Shown in pieces: positions 26,379 through 35,968 of a DNA stretch of 64,000 nt. Source of the DNA: Catenulispora rubra (GTDB lineage: Bacteria > Actinomycetota > Actinomycetes > Streptomycetales > Catenulisporaceae); contig NZ_JAACYW010000028.1 in NCBI RefSeq assembly GCF_015356825.1, forward strand, positions 1 through 64,000, read 5' to 3'. The notes beneath the pieces are model-generated. The model saw only the letters and a list, made by a program, of their open reading frames with translations. It ran no database searches and had not been told where the DNA came from. How positions within the stretch are numbered: position 1 is the stretch's first letter; each line of letters begins with the position of its first letter. Made by a program: the position numbers and the translations under genes.

Positions 26379-28019
26379 ATGGACCCCGTGAACGATGTGT
26401 GGACGCCGCAGCCGTTCGCCTACCTCGGCACGGCGAACGTCCGGCTCTACGCGGCGGTCCTCGGCGTGTTCGCGCTGGCCAAACAGCGATTCACCGTCCA
26501 TCTACGGCCGGAGGACGTCCTGACGGACTGGCCCCGGGAATCCGATCGGACCGATGCCCCGGCCGACGGCGCCGTCGCCGGGCCCCTGCCCCTGCCCGAT
26601 GCCGAATCACTCGTTCAGGCCCTCGACAAGCTCGTCGAGTGGGGCAATCTGCGCTCGGACGCCGACACCGGCCGGGTGAGCACGGTGGAGGATTTCAACC
26701 GCGCCCGGAAGATCTACCAGCTCACCCGGCACGGCCAGGCCGCTCTGGCCGCGATCGATCACTACGAGCAAGCGCTCGGCCAACGCGGACGGTTGCAGAC
26801 GGTGGCCTTGGCCGACATCGCCGAGCAGTTGACCGCGCTCCTGGTCCACGCCGAAGGTCCGGAGCCGCCGGACCAGACCGGTGCCGGTCTCCTGCTGTTC
26901 GCGCTCACCGAGCGCTTCACAAGCTTGGCCGACAATGCCGAAGCTTTCATGTCTTCGCTGCGCAGGGCCGTCGATTTCACCGACGGCGACGAGGATGCGT
27001 TCTTGGCATACAAGGACCGGCTGATCGAGTACATCGACAAGTTCATCGCCGATCTGGCCAACCGCGGTGCGCAGATCGCGGGCCTGATCGAGCGGATCGA
27101 GACGGCGGGTATAGGCCGGATCCTGGATGCCGCGGCCCGCCGCGACGCAGTGGACACAGTCCCCGATCCCGACGTGGACACCGACACGCACGACAGCTAC
27201 ACGATGGCCGTCCACATCGCGACCCGCGACTGGGAGAACCGCTGGCGGGGACTTCGTGAGTGGTTCGTCAGCGCCGGGGCGCGACGTCCGTCACAGGCCC
27301 GGCTGCTGCGCAACGCCGCGGTCAGCGGTATCACGAACCTGGTGAGCACGGTGACCGCGCTCAACGAACGTCGCGGGGGACGTTCGGACCGGTCGGCCGA
27401 CCTGCGTGCCCTGGCCCGGTTCTTCGCCCAGGTTCCGGACGATGCGGCGGCGCACCGATTGTGGCGAGTGGCGTTCGCCCTGGCGCCGGCCCGGCACCTG
27501 ACCGTCGACGCCCAGACGGAGGAAGCCTGGGAAACCGCCGAATATCCGCCGGGAACCCCATGGGCCGACGCCGAACCGCTGCGGATCAGCCCCAGACTGC
27601 GCGAGACCGGCTCCTATGAGCGCCGAGGCTCCCCGAATCGCGCGATCGACCGGGACCTCGGTCGCCGCCGGCTGGCTGCCAGAGTCGAGCGTGAGGCGGC
27701 TGAGATCGCCGAGGCTCGCCGCCTGCTGGCCACGGACGGTCCGGTGTTGTTGTCGGAGTTGGCCGGCCCGGACGGCCTGGATCCCAGAGCGTTCCGGCTG
27801 TTCCTGTCGGTTCTCGGCGACGCGCTGGCCGCACGCCGTCCCGGAAGCACCACCACGACCGCCACCAGCGGCGACGGTTCGATGGAGATCCGTCTCAAGC
27901 TTGTGGACGCCGACCGGGTCGTCGTGGTCCGTACTGCTGACGGCGTCCTGTCCGGCCCGGAACATGTCGTGGAGATCGTCGACCTCACTGCGCGAGATCG
28001 GCGGGCCGCAGCGCGATGA
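26379..28019 (+). CDS. jetA: JetA, kleisin-like subunit of type I Wadjet
   Basis: The first gene of Wadjet, an SMC-type complex that recognises and cleaves circular plasmid DNA. The 546-residue product (ATG 26379, MDPVNDVWTPQPFAYLGTAN) belongs to the DUF2397/TIGR02677 family by order, size and content: winged-helix-like N-terminus (VRLYAAVLGVFALAKQRFTV), helical middle (FLAYKDRLIEYIDKFIADLA) and a C-terminal winged helix (GSMEIRLKLVDADRVVVVRT). The frame is open further upstream, but this ATG starts exactly at the conserved region. It overlaps jetB by 4 bp (ATGA). Identification is mainly from the intact jetABCD order and characteristic sequence. Confidence 0.9.
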   Translation: MDPVNDVWTPQPFAYLGTANVRLYAAVLGVFALAKQRFTVHLRPEDVLTDWPRESDRTDAPADGAVAGPLPLPDAESLVQALDKLVEWGNLRSDADTGRVSTVEDFNRARKIYQLTRHGQAALAAIDHYEQALGQRGRLQTVALADIAEQLTALLVHAEGPEPPDQTGAGLLLFALTERFTSLADNAEAFMSSLRRAVDFTDGDEDAFLAYKDRLIEYIDKFIADLANRGAQIAGLIERIETAGIGRILDAAARRDAVDTVPDPDVDTDTHDSYTMAVHIATRDWENRWRGLREWFVSAGARRPSQARLLRNAAVSGITNLVSTVTALNERRGGRSDRSADLRALARFFAQVPDDAAAHRLWRVAFALAPARHLTVDAQTEEAWETAEYPPGTPWADAEPLRISPRLRETGSYERRGSPNRAIDRDLGRRRLAARVEREAAEIAEARRLLATDGPVLLSELAGPDGLDPRAFRLFLSVLGDALAARRPGSTTTTATSGDGSMEIRLKLVDADRVVVVRTADGVLSGPEHVVEIVDLTARDRRAAAR

Positions 28020-29242
28020 CCGGCCCGACACCGACGACCGCGACGGCACCGGCGCCGTTCCCCGACCACGACGTCGAACGCCGGAGAGCGGCCCGCGCCC
28101 TGCTGGCCCACCCGCTGCTGACCACGCGCGATGACGACTTCCGCCTGGTCCGCAAACACGCGGCCGAACTCGGGGGATGGTTCGCCGACCAGGCCGGCTG
28201 GCGGCTGACCGTGGACGCCGAGACGGCACGGCTGGTCAAGAAGCCGGCCGCGCTGGACGACGCGACCCGGCCGGCCCGCGCGCCGAAGACCAAGGTCCCG
28301 TTCACGCGCCGTCGTTACGTCTTGCTCTGCCTCGCCCTGGCCGTGTTGGAGCGTTCGGAATCGCAGACCACGCTCGGCCGCCTCGCCGAGGGTGTGCTGA
28401 CCGGCGCCACCGACCCGGCGCTGGCGCAAGCCGGCATCACGTTCGGCATGGCTCGCCGCGAGGAGCGGGCGGACCTGGTCGCGGTCGTCAGACTCCTCCT
28501 GTCCTGGGGCGTACTGACCCGGGTGCAGGGCGACGAGGAAGCCTTCGTCGCCGACAGCGGCAACGACGTTCTCTACGACGTGGACCGCCGGGTCAGCGGC
28601 GGACTGCTCGCCACCTCGCGGGGCGCGTCCACGGTGACCGCGGATTCCTTCGAGGAGCGCCTGACCGCCCTGGCCGCCGAACCGCTGCCGGAGACAGAGG
28701 ACCTGCGCCTGCGTTCCCTGCGCCACGCGATGACCCGCCGCCTGCTGGACGACCCGGTCGTCTACTACGCCGACCTGACCGAAGCCGAGCGTGCCTACCT
28801 GGTGAACCAGCGCGTCACCATCACCCGCCGCATCACCGAACTGACCGGGATGATCGCGGAGATGCGCGCCGAAGGCATCGCCATGGTCGACCCGGACGAC
28901 ACCCTCACCGACGTCCGGATGCCCGAGCAGGGCACCGACGGCCACGTCACACTGCTGATCGCGACCAAAATCGCCACCGACGGCACAGCGCCGACCCTGG
29001 CCGAACTCACCGGATTCGTCCGAGCACAGGCCAAGACACACGCCTCGTACTGGCGGAAGACCGCCACCGAACCGGCCGCCGCCGCGGATCTGGCCGAGCA
29101 GGCCGTCGCCAAGCTCGAAGCCCTGAACCTCGTCATGCGTCTGCCCGACGAACACAGCCGGACGCGGATCCACCCCCGGTCCGCGCTGATGCGCTTCGCC
29201 ATGGCCGAACCCACGATCAAGAAGGCCGAAGACCACCCGTGA
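28016..29242 (+). CDS. jetB: JetB, KITE-like subunit of type I Wadjet
   Basis: A 408-residue protein of the DUF2398/TIGR02678 family, the small winged-helix partner that binds the JetA kleisin and the JetC SMC subunit. It starts ATG 28016 inside the jetA stop and its own stop overlaps jetC (GTGA). Recognisable parts: RRAARALLAHPLLTTRDDDF at the N-terminus, TRRRYVLLCLALAVLERS and the winged-helix segment VVRLLLSWGVLTRVQGDEEA, then LNLVMRLPDEHSRTRIHPRS near the end, which fits the family's conserved C-terminus. Length is normal and there is no frame damage. Confidence 0.9.
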   Translation: MTGPTPTTATAPAPFPDHDVERRRAARALLAHPLLTTRDDDFRLVRKHAAELGGWFADQAGWRLTVDAETARLVKKPAALDDATRPARAPKTKVPFTRRRYVLLCLALAVLERSESQTTLGRLAEGVLTGATDPALAQAGITFGMARREERADLVAVVRLLLSWGVLTRVQGDEEAFVADSGNDVLYDVDRRVSGGLLATSRGASTVTADSFEERLTALAAEPLPETEDLRLRSLRHAMTRRLLDDPVVYYADLTEAERAYLVNQRVTITRRITELTGMIAEMRAEGIAMVDPDDTLTDVRMPEQGTDGHVTLLIATKIATDGTAPTLAELTGFVRAQAKTHASYWRKTATEPAAAADLAEQAVAKLEALNLVMRLPDEHSRTRIHPRSALMRFAMAEPTIKKAEDHP

Positions 29243-32200
29243 CCGTCCCGACCGCGCTTGCTGCGCCTCGACTCCCCGTGCCAGGCCGTGATCGTTGGCA
29301 GCCCCTGCGCGCGGGCCTGATCGACGTGTTCTACTACGACGCCGAGGAGTTCCGGTTCCATGACGGCCGTCTGCTGCTGCGCGGCAACAACGGCACCGGC
29401 AAGTCCAAAGTCCTGGCGCTCACGCTGCCGTTCCTGCTGGACGGCGAGCTGACCCCGTCCCGTGTCGAACCCGACGGCGACCGCGCCAAGCGCATGGAGT
29501 GGAATCTCCTACTCGGCGACAAGCACCCCCACGACGAGCGCCTGGGCTATACGTGGTTGGAGTTCGGCCGGATCGGCGAGGACGGCGTCGCGCGGTACTG
29601 GACGATCGGCTGCGGCCTGAAAGCCGTCCGGGGCCGAGGCATCGCCGACCACTGGTTCTTCGTCACCGAGCACCGGATCGGACCGGATCTGCCGCTGCGC
29701 AACGAGCACCGGGTCTCCTATTCCCGCAAGAGGCTCGAAGAGAAGATCGGTGCGCATGCCGTGTTCACCACCGCGAAGGCCTATCGGCGCGCGGTCGACG
29801 AAGCGCTCTTCGGCCTGGGGACGGGGCGCTACGAGGCTCTCATCAACCTGCTGATCCAGTTGCGGCAGCCGCAACTGTCGAAGAAGCCGGACGAGAAGCT
29901 GCTTTCGAAAGCGCTCACAGAAGCGCTGCCGCCGCTGGCCGACGCTCTGATCGGTGAGATCGCCGAGGCCTTCCGCGGCCTGCAGGACGAACGCGACGCC
30001 TTGGCCGCGCTGACCGAGGCGCAACGCGCGGCCTCGGCGTTCCTGGTCCATTACCGCCGTTACGCACAAGTCGCGGCCAAGCGGACCGCTGCCGGAGTCC
30101 GGCAGGCGCACAGCAAATACGAACAGCTGGGACGCGACCTCGGGGCCATGACGGCCGCACGGGATCAGGCGCACGCCACCGTCACCGCCGCGGAGGCGGA
30201 ACTGGTCAGCCTGGGTGAGCAGAAAACCCGGCTGAGCGCGCAGAAGGATGCTCTGAACCGCGACCCCGCGATGGACACGGCCCGTGAGATCGAACGGCTG
30301 GCACGCTCCGCCGCAACGCTGGCCGGCGTCGCCGGCAGCCGGGCCGACGACCGTGACCGGGCGGTACGCGACACCGGAACCTGGTCGGCGCGCGCCGAGC
30401 GGGCACGCGTCCGCGCCGACGCAGACACCGACGCAGTCGAGAATCTGCACCACAAAGCAGCAGCCGCAGCCGAGGCCGCCGGCGTCGCTCACACCGTTGT
30501 CCGTACCATGCAGCCGGCAGCCGGCAAGCCGGCGGACGACGTCTGGTCCGCGCAGCAGTCCGCCGACTCGCTGATCCGTAATCGGCACCAGGCGATCAGC
30601 GGTCTTCGTGAGCTGCACGGGACCGCGGAGGCCGCCGGCCGCGCCCTCGGCGCCGCGCGGGCGGCCGCCGAGGATGCCGCCGGCGAGGCGACCGCCGCGG
30701 CCGAACGCGCCTCGGACGCTGCCGACACCGTGATCGCGAAGGGCCGGTCACTGGTGGACGCGTGGGAGTCCTGGAGCGCCGGTTGCGCCGAGATCGTGCT
30801 GCCCGACCGAGAAGCGGCGCTATCCGAACTGGAGCTGTGGGTCACCACGGTCGATGGGCCCGATCCGGTGGCGCAGCGGGCTGAGGAGGCCGCCAGGCAC
30901 CACGAGGCACGGCTGAACCGGCGCGTCGCAGACATCGACAGCCGCCGAAAGCAGGCAGAGCGGGAGCGGTCGGCGATCGTCGAGGAGGTCGAGCGCCTAC
31001 GTCGGGGGCACCACGACGCTCCGCCGATCCCGCACACCCGCGACGCGGACACCCGCGTCGGCCGGCCCGGTGCGCCGCTGTGGAAGGTCGTGGACTTCCA
31101 CGAGCACGTCGCCGACGCCGACCGGGCCGGCCTGGAAGCGGCGCTCGAGGCATCCGGGCTGCTGGACGCCTGGGTCGCCCCGGACGGCCGGCTCCTCGAC
31201 GCCGTCGGCGACACCGTCGTGGCGCCGATCGGACCCGAGCCGGACGCCGGTCTCACCACGGTTCTGCGGCCGGCGATCGACGCGGCTGATTCGCAGGCCG
31301 CGGCGTTGTCCGAGTCAGCAGTCGCATCGGTCCTGGCCGGGATCGGAGCCGTCGCGGCCGGGGCGGCCGAGCCCGGCCGTCACACGTGGGTGAGCACGGA
31401 CGGGCGGTTCCGTCTCGGTGCGCTGCGGGGCGCGTGGCACAAGGGATCGGCCGGCCACATCGGCGAGGGTGCCCGCGAAGCCGCGAGGCGGACCCGGCTG
31501 TCCGAGCTGGATCGGCGGATCGATCGGCTGACAGGCGAGATCAATGCTCTGATCGACGAGTCCGAAGCCGTCGTGCGGCGACTGGCCACTGTCGCCGGCG
31601 AACTGCGTACCCAACCGTCCGACGCCGAGTTGCACGAGGCTCACGTCCGCGCGGCGATGCACGCCGAGGCGGCCCGGATCGCCGCGCGGCGGCACGAGGA
31701 GGCACAGGCCGCGGTCGAACCAGCGGTCGAGGCCGCCGCTGAGGCCGTCTCATCCGTCCTCACCTTCGCCGAGGACACCGGACTGCCGCGCGAGGCGGCT
31801 GCCCTGGACGCCGTCGCCGACGCCCTGAACGACTATCGGAACATCCTGTCGGCCCTCTGGCCGGCGCTCACCGCCGCTTCCCGCTCTGCGGCGAACGCTT
31901 CCGAAGCCGAGACCGAGCACCGGTCGGCCGCCGCGCGCCTGGCCGATGCCGACGAGGCACAGGCCCGGGCCCGGCACGCCGCCGAAGCGGCGGCCGAGGA
32001 GCATCGGACACTCCTGGCGACGTCCGGCGCGGCGGTGGAAGAGCTCTATCGCAGGCTCGACGAGGTACGCGAGGCGCTCATCGCGGTGGAGTCCGCCGCG
32101 ACGTCGCTCGGAGCCCGCCGTGAGCAGGCTCTCACCGAGCGCGAGCGCGCTGAGGGACGCCTTCAACAGCTTCAGGAGACCATCGCCGAAGCAACCGTGG

Positions 32201-33402
32201 TTCGCGACGAGGCGATCGCGACCCTGCGCCGCTTCATGACCACCGGCCTGCTCACGGCTGCCCTGCCGGAGCTCGAACACCCTGATCCGGCTGAGTCCTG
32301 GGTTCCGGCCCCGGCCGTGGCCCTGGCCCGCTCCGTGGACGCCGCCCTGTCAGCCCTGGACGACAGCGACGGCGCTTGGGAGCGCGTGCAGCAACGTGTC
32401 TCGCGTGAGCAGCAAGAACTGTCCGGTTCCCTGGCCCGTCACGGTCATCAGGTCGCGATGACGCTGTCGCAGGACGGCCTGATGGTCGTGGAGGTTCTCT
32501 TCGCCGGCCGGGTCCAGGATGTGCCGTCGTTGGCCGCCGCGTTGGACGCGGAGGTGGCTCAACGGGACCGGCTGCTGTCGGCCAAGGAACGGGAGCTGCT
32601 GGAGAACCACCTGGTCGGGGAGGTCGCCGGCGCCCTGCAGGAACTGATCACCGAGGCCGAGGGCATGGTCGCGGCCATGAACCGGGACCTGGAGTCCCGC
32701 CCCACCTCCACCGGCATGGCTCTACGGCTGGTATGGCGCGCCTCCAAAGGCGCGCCCGACGGATTGGAGGCAGTCCGGACCCGGCTGCTGCGCAAGGCGG
32801 TGGACGCCTGGAGCCCGGCCGACCGCGCGGTCGTCGGCGATTTCCTCCAGCGCCGCATCGCCGACGACCGCGCCGCCAATCCGGCCGACACCTGGCACGA
32901 CCAACTGGCCCGTGCTTTCGACTACAGGACCTGGCACGTCTTCGCCATCCAGCGCCGCACCGACGGCGCCTGGACCTCGGCTGCCGGACCCGCCTCCGGC
33001 GGCGAGCGGGTCCTGGCCGCCTCGGTGCCGCTGTTCGCCGCGGCGTCCTCCCACTATTCGTCGGGGCACCCGCACGCCCCGCGCCTGATCGCCCTCGACG
33101 AGGCCTTCGCAGGAGTCGACGACGACTCCCGGGCCAAGTGCCTCGGCCTGCTCGCGGCCTTCGACCTCGACGTCGTCATGACCTCCGAACGCGAATGGGC
33201 CTGCTACCCCACCGTGCCGGGGATCGGCATCGCCCAGCTGGCCCGGCACGAGGGCGTCGACGCGGTCCTGGTCACTCCGTGGCGCTGGGACGGACACGAT
33301 CGGATCCGGGAACAGCGCCCCGAACCGTACCTGCCACCCCAACGTGCCCGGGATACCGCCACACCGTCCGGCGAACCCGGCCCGACCTTGTTCGACGTCT
33401 GA
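29239..33402 (+). CDS. jetC: JetC, SMC-like ATPase of type I Wadjet
   Basis: A 1,387-residue SMC/MukB-like ATPase (TIGR02680 family) that extrudes DNA loops and feeds the JetD nuclease. GTG 29239 overlaps the jetB stop. Walker A GNNGTGKS is at residues 49-56. Very long Ala/Glu/Arg-rich coiled-coil arms span roughly 230-520 and 760-1,130, with a globular hinge-like part at about 600-720 (APLWKVVDFHEHVADADRAG). The ABC signature SGGERVLAAS is near residue 1,252, and Walker B LIALDEAF (Asp1287-Glu1288) is followed by a D-loop. All ATPase motifs are present, so it should be active. The insert in mid-arm matches MukB-like SMCs. Confidence 0.95.
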   Translation: MTVPTALAAPRLPVPGRDRWQPLRAGLIDVFYYDAEEFRFHDGRLLLRGNNGTGKSKVLALTLPFLLDGELTPSRVEPDGDRAKRMEWNLLLGDKHPHDERLGYTWLEFGRIGEDGVARYWTIGCGLKAVRGRGIADHWFFVTEHRIGPDLPLRNEHRVSYSRKRLEEKIGAHAVFTTAKAYRRAVDEALFGLGTGRYEALINLLIQLRQPQLSKKPDEKLLSKALTEALPPLADALIGEIAEAFRGLQDERDALAALTEAQRAASAFLVHYRRYAQVAAKRTAAGVRQAHSKYEQLGRDLGAMTAARDQAHATVTAAEAELVSLGEQKTRLSAQKDALNRDPAMDTAREIERLARSAATLAGVAGSRADDRDRAVRDTGTWSARAERARVRADADTDAVENLHHKAAAAAEAAGVAHTVVRTMQPAAGKPADDVWSAQQSADSLIRNRHQAISGLRELHGTAEAAGRALGAARAAAEDAAGEATAAAERASDAADTVIAKGRSLVDAWESWSAGCAEIVLPDREAALSELELWVTTVDGPDPVAQRAEEAARHHEARLNRRVADIDSRRKQAERERSAIVEEVERLRRGHHDAPPIPHTRDADTRVGRPGAPLWKVVDFHEHVADADRAGLEAALEASGLLDAWVAPDGRLLDAVGDTVVAPIGPEPDAGLTTVLRPAIDAADSQAAALSESAVASVLAGIGAVAAGAAEPGRHTWVSTDGRFRLGALRGAWHKGSAGHIGEGAREAARRTRLSELDRRIDRLTGEINALIDESEAVVRRLATVAGELRTQPSDAELHEAHVRAAMHAEAARIAARRHEEAQAAVEPAVEAAAEAVSSVLTFAEDTGLPREAAALDAVADALNDYRNILSALWPALTAASRSAANASEAETEHRSAAARLADADEAQARARHAAEAAAEEHRTLLATSGAAVEELYRRLDEVREALIAVESAATSLGARREQALTERERAEGRLQQLQETIAEATVVRDEAIATLRRFMTTGLLTAALPELEHPDPAESWVPAPAVALARSVDAALSALDDSDGAWERVQQRVSREQQELSGSLARHGHQVAMTLSQDGLMVVEVLFAGRVQDVPSLAAALDAEVAQRDRLLSAKERELLENHLVGEVAGALQELITEAEGMVAAMNRDLESRPTSTGMALRLVWRASKGAPDGLEAVRTRLLRKAVDAWSPADRAVVGDFLQRRIADDRAANPADTWHDQLARAFDYRTWHVFAIQRRTDGAWTSAAGPASGGERVLAASVPLFAAASSHYSSGHPHAPRLIALDEAFAGVDDDSRAKCLGLLAAFDLDVVMTSEREWACYPTVPGIGIAQLARHEGVDAVLVTPWRWDGHDRIREQRPEPYLPPQRARDTATPSGEPGPTLFDV

Positions 33403-33407
33403 GCCGC

Positions 33408-34784
33408 ATGGCCGACGACCGGGTGGAGTCCGCCACCGTCGACACCGCGCGCCTGCACCGGCTGTTCGGAGCGCCGGAGCTGGAATGGCTGGTGAAACGG
33501 GTCGAGGAACGGATCGCCGGCGGGATTCCGGCGGCCGAGGGAAGCGCGACGCTGGCCGCACCCACGCCCGAACAGCGCCGCGCCATAGAACGGCTGCTCG
33601 GAAGGCCTCCCGGCCGCGGCAGGTCGCTGACAGTGCGGCTGTCTGACGTCGATTCGGTTCTGAAGGACTCCGGGATCTGCCCTTCCGGTCTGGCCGTCGC
33701 CGTCCAGGCGCTCCGCGGCCCGATCCCCGTCCGCCGAGATGTCGAGTCGGCCGCACAGACCGCCTGGGAATCCGCGCACGAACCGCTGGACCGTCTGGTG
33801 GACGCACGCCCCGAACTGGCCGCATGGCTGAATCGTGCCCGCGCCGCAGGCCTGCTCAAGAGGCAGGCCACCGACCCTTCGACCGGCACCGAACTCGCCC
33901 GGCGGACGGCACAGGTACTGGCCCTGCTGCCGCATCCCGGCATCGTGCGGCCGATCCTGGCAGCCCGCGCCGTCGGCGACGCGCACGCCCTGGACGACGG
34001 CCGCCCGCTCACCGCACTGGTGATGAGTGCGGTCCGATCACTGGCCGGCCTCGCGGTCGCGGACACGGCCGACGCCGAAGGCCGCCGCCACGCCTGGGCC
34101 ACGGTCGGCGTCGCCACCGACGACCTCTCCTCCCGCGTCCTGGTGCTCAACATCCCACCCCCCGCCGAAGAGGGCTTCCTCACCCGGATCCTCACCCTCG
34201 CCGCCACCGCCGGCGAACCACTGGTACTGAGCCTGCGCCACCTCGCACACCTCACGGACGCGACGTCCACCGCCTCCACAAGCACCCATGACCTGCCGGG
34301 AACCGTCATCAACGTCTGCGAGAACCCAGCAGTGGTCTCAGCGGCCGCCACCGAGCTGGGCCCCGCCTGCCCGCCCCTGATCTGCCTGGAGGGCAGCCCC
34401 TCCGTGGCCGCGACCCGCATCCTCCGCTGGCTCATGCGACGCGGCGCCTCACTCCGCTACCACGGCGACTTCGACTGGGGAGGCACCCGCATCGCCGCAG
34501 GCATCTTCGCCCTGGCCGCCCGCACCGAAGCCACCGCCACCCCCTGGCGCTACGATCACGCGGCTTATCTCGCCGCAGTCGCCCAAGGACTCGGCACACC
34601 CCTCCAGTTCGCTGAGCCCCGTGACACCCCATGGGATCCAGAGCTGCGACACCACATCGCAACCCAAGCACTCCGTGTCGAAGAGGAACACGTCATCGAG
34701 ACGCTACTGTCCGATCTTGCTGACCAGTCGGCCACACCAAGCGCCAAGCACATCGGCGTTGCTCGGGCGAATACGTCTGACTGA
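33408..34784 (+). CDS. jetD: JetD, topoisomerase-VI-like nuclease of type I Wadjet
   Basis: The 458-residue effector nuclease of Wadjet (DUF3323 N-terminal and DUF2399 C-terminal parts). ATG 33408 is 5 bp after jetC. The Toprim site is complete: Glu328 in ICLEGSPS and Asp354/Asp356 in YHGDFDWGG. These are the metal-binding residues used to cut DNA after JetABC has extruded a small circle. The N-terminal region is helical with basic patches (RRAIERLLGRPPGRGRSLTV). With its three partners intact, the system should be functional. A hairpin terminator follows 46 bp after the stop. Confidence 0.93.
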   Translation: MADDRVESATVDTARLHRLFGAPELEWLVKRVEERIAGGIPAAEGSATLAAPTPEQRRAIERLLGRPPGRGRSLTVRLSDVDSVLKDSGICPSGLAVAVQALRGPIPVRRDVESAAQTAWESAHEPLDRLVDARPELAAWLNRARAAGLLKRQATDPSTGTELARRTAQVLALLPHPGIVRPILAARAVGDAHALDDGRPLTALVMSAVRSLAGLAVADTADAEGRRHAWATVGVATDDLSSRVLVLNIPPPAEEGFLTRILTLAATAGEPLVLSLRHLAHLTDATSTASTSTHDLPGTVINVCENPAVVSAAATELGPACPPLICLEGSPSVAATRILRWLMRRGASLRYHGDFDWGGTRIAAGIFALAARTEATATPWRYDHAAYLAAVAQGLGTPLQFAEPRDTPWDPELRHHIATQALRVEEEHVIETLLSDLADQSATPSAKHIGVARANTSD

Positions 34785-34830
34785 CTGCGACGGGTGCCTA
34801 CGTGTTCGCGGAATTGATCACGAAATGAGA

Positions 34831-34860
34831 CGGGGTCTTCCGGATAGCCGGAAGACCCCG
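34831..34860. terminator. 13-bp perfect hairpin ending the Wadjet operon
   Basis: CGGGGTCTTCCGG pairs perfectly with CCGGAAGACCCCG around an ATAG loop. No T-run follows on the plus strand (ATTCATCC), as is usual for actinomycete terminators. It sits just before a segment matching the 3' end of tRNA-Ala. Confidence 0.8.
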
Positions 34861-34873
34861 ATTCATCCTGATG

Positions 34874-34888
34874 TGTGGAGCCAAGGGG
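34874..34888 (-). repeat. 15-bp copy of the tRNA-Ala 3'-terminal sequence
   Basis: TGTGGAGCCAAGGGG is identical to 51640-51654, where it begins the tRNA-Ala 3'-end fragment (att site) on the same strand. Here the similarity stops after 15 bp (the T-arm is missing). It may be the scar of an earlier insertion or a chance match. Confidence 0.35.
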
Positions 34889-35091
34889 TCCGGCAATATC
34901 CTGACTCATCTATGCCCTGACCTGGGTCGGATCGATCCGGCAGCATCGATCCATACACATGCCGCCACCGATGCACCACCGGCCACGGGACGGGATGCGA
35001 CAGCTTGGACCCGAAAGCGCCAGTGGCTGTTTGCGGACCTCCGTCGCTCCCGGACCTGGCGGTGCAGGCTTTCAGAGCGTCACCGCGGCTG

Positions 35092-35439
35092 TCAGCTACC
35101 AAACAAAGGCCTGAATTCCTCCTCGAGGATCTCTGCGCACTCCTGATCATCAACGCTGAGCGCAGTCCGGCTGCGTCCCGCGAGAACAACGAGGTCAGCG
35201 CACGTATACGAACGCGCGTTAGCAAGTTCGACCAGCGCATGAAACTTGGCCTCGGCCGCTGCGTTGTCCGACTCCGCCGCGACACCTGCCGCAAGACTGC
35301 GGAGCTGCCGCCGCCACCCGATCGTGATCAAGTGACGCCACCAGCCGACAAGCTGCCCCGCGGCGTCGATACGCTCCTCCGCAACCTTGGTACGCAACAA
35401 GGTGAGCTGGCCGGCGAGGCGTTCCAGATCAGCTGGCAT
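35092..35439 (-). CDS. possible small hypothetical protein
   Basis: A 115-residue open frame from ATG 35439 with protein-like composition: helical, mixed charge (MPADLERLAGQLTLLRTKVA, then GWRRQLRSLAAGVAAESDNA and an acidic end CAEILEEEFRPLFGS). An opposite-strand frame overlaps it but looks less protein-like. There is only a weak GACGGG ribosome-binding site. It belongs to no family I recognise. It lies alone between the Wadjet terminator and fxsA, in a region otherwise without genes (34861-35091 and 35440-35766). Confidence 0.4.
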   Translation of the reverse strand: MPADLERLAGQLTLLRTKVAEERIDAAGQLVGWWRHLITIGWRRQLRSLAAGVAAESDNAAAEAKFHALVELANARSYTCADLVVLAGRSRTALSVDDQECAEILEEEFRPLFGS

Positions 35440-35766
35440 TACGCGCCCGTCTTATGGCCACCAGGGCAACTTGAGAACCAACGGCCAGGGTACGTGGGTG
35501 TCGTTGACGACAAGCACCGCGTCGTCCTCTCGGGCCCCTGCGGTTCCGTCAGGTCTTGATTGTGCGCGTAAGGCAGCCGCGGCGTCGCCGAGACAGCGCA
35601 GCTTGGCCGTCGCCCGCAACCAGCGGGGTTAATGAGACCACTGATATTCTCGGCACGCCGCAGACTCACGTGACGCACCGTACCGCACCGCTCTCACCTT
35701 GCCACCGTTCGAAATCGGCGCAATGCTTCCCAGAACGGAGCACCAACCGCAGCTCAGGGGGATCGC

Positions 35767-35949
35767 ATGAAGACGTCCGACCGGCAGCCTCAGACCAGTG
35801 CGCTCGAGATGTTGGTCTCGAAGGTCGCCGACCTGAACGGGGTTCCGATGCGGCGGCTCCTCGCGGAGCGCACACCGGCGGAGCGGACGCTGGTACTGGA
35901 CGGCGCCGTGAAGCAGGTACCGGTGGCAGCGTTCGACGCCATAATCTAA
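35767..35949 (+). CDS. fxsA: FxsA-type RiPP precursor peptide with FDAII C-terminus
   Basis: A 60-residue peptide: MKTSDRQPQTSALEMLVSKV as leader, ending VPVAAFDAII. ATG 35767 follows CAGGGGGATCGC. The size, leader style and location 19 bp before a radical SAM gene identify it as the precursor of an Fxs cluster, named for the C-terminal FxSxx-COOH signature. Fxs maturases belong to the enzymes that form three-residue cyclophanes, joining an aromatic side chain to the beta carbon two residues on. Here that motif is Phe-Asp-Ala, not Phe-x-Ser, so the acceptor residue is Ala. That difference is visible in the DNA (TTC GAC GCC ATA ATC TAA). Confidence 0.82.
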   Translation: MKTSDRQPQTSALEMLVSKVADLNGVPMRRLLAERTPAERTLVLDGAVKQVPVAAFDAII

Positions 35950-35968
35950 GCGTCAGGCTGACCTCGCC

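Noticed and set aside
28177..29238. A 354-residue N-terminal extension of JetC.
   Set aside because: It lies entirely within jetB in another frame and is Arg/Gly-rich shadow sequence. The GTG overlapping the jetB stop gives a proper SMC N-terminus.
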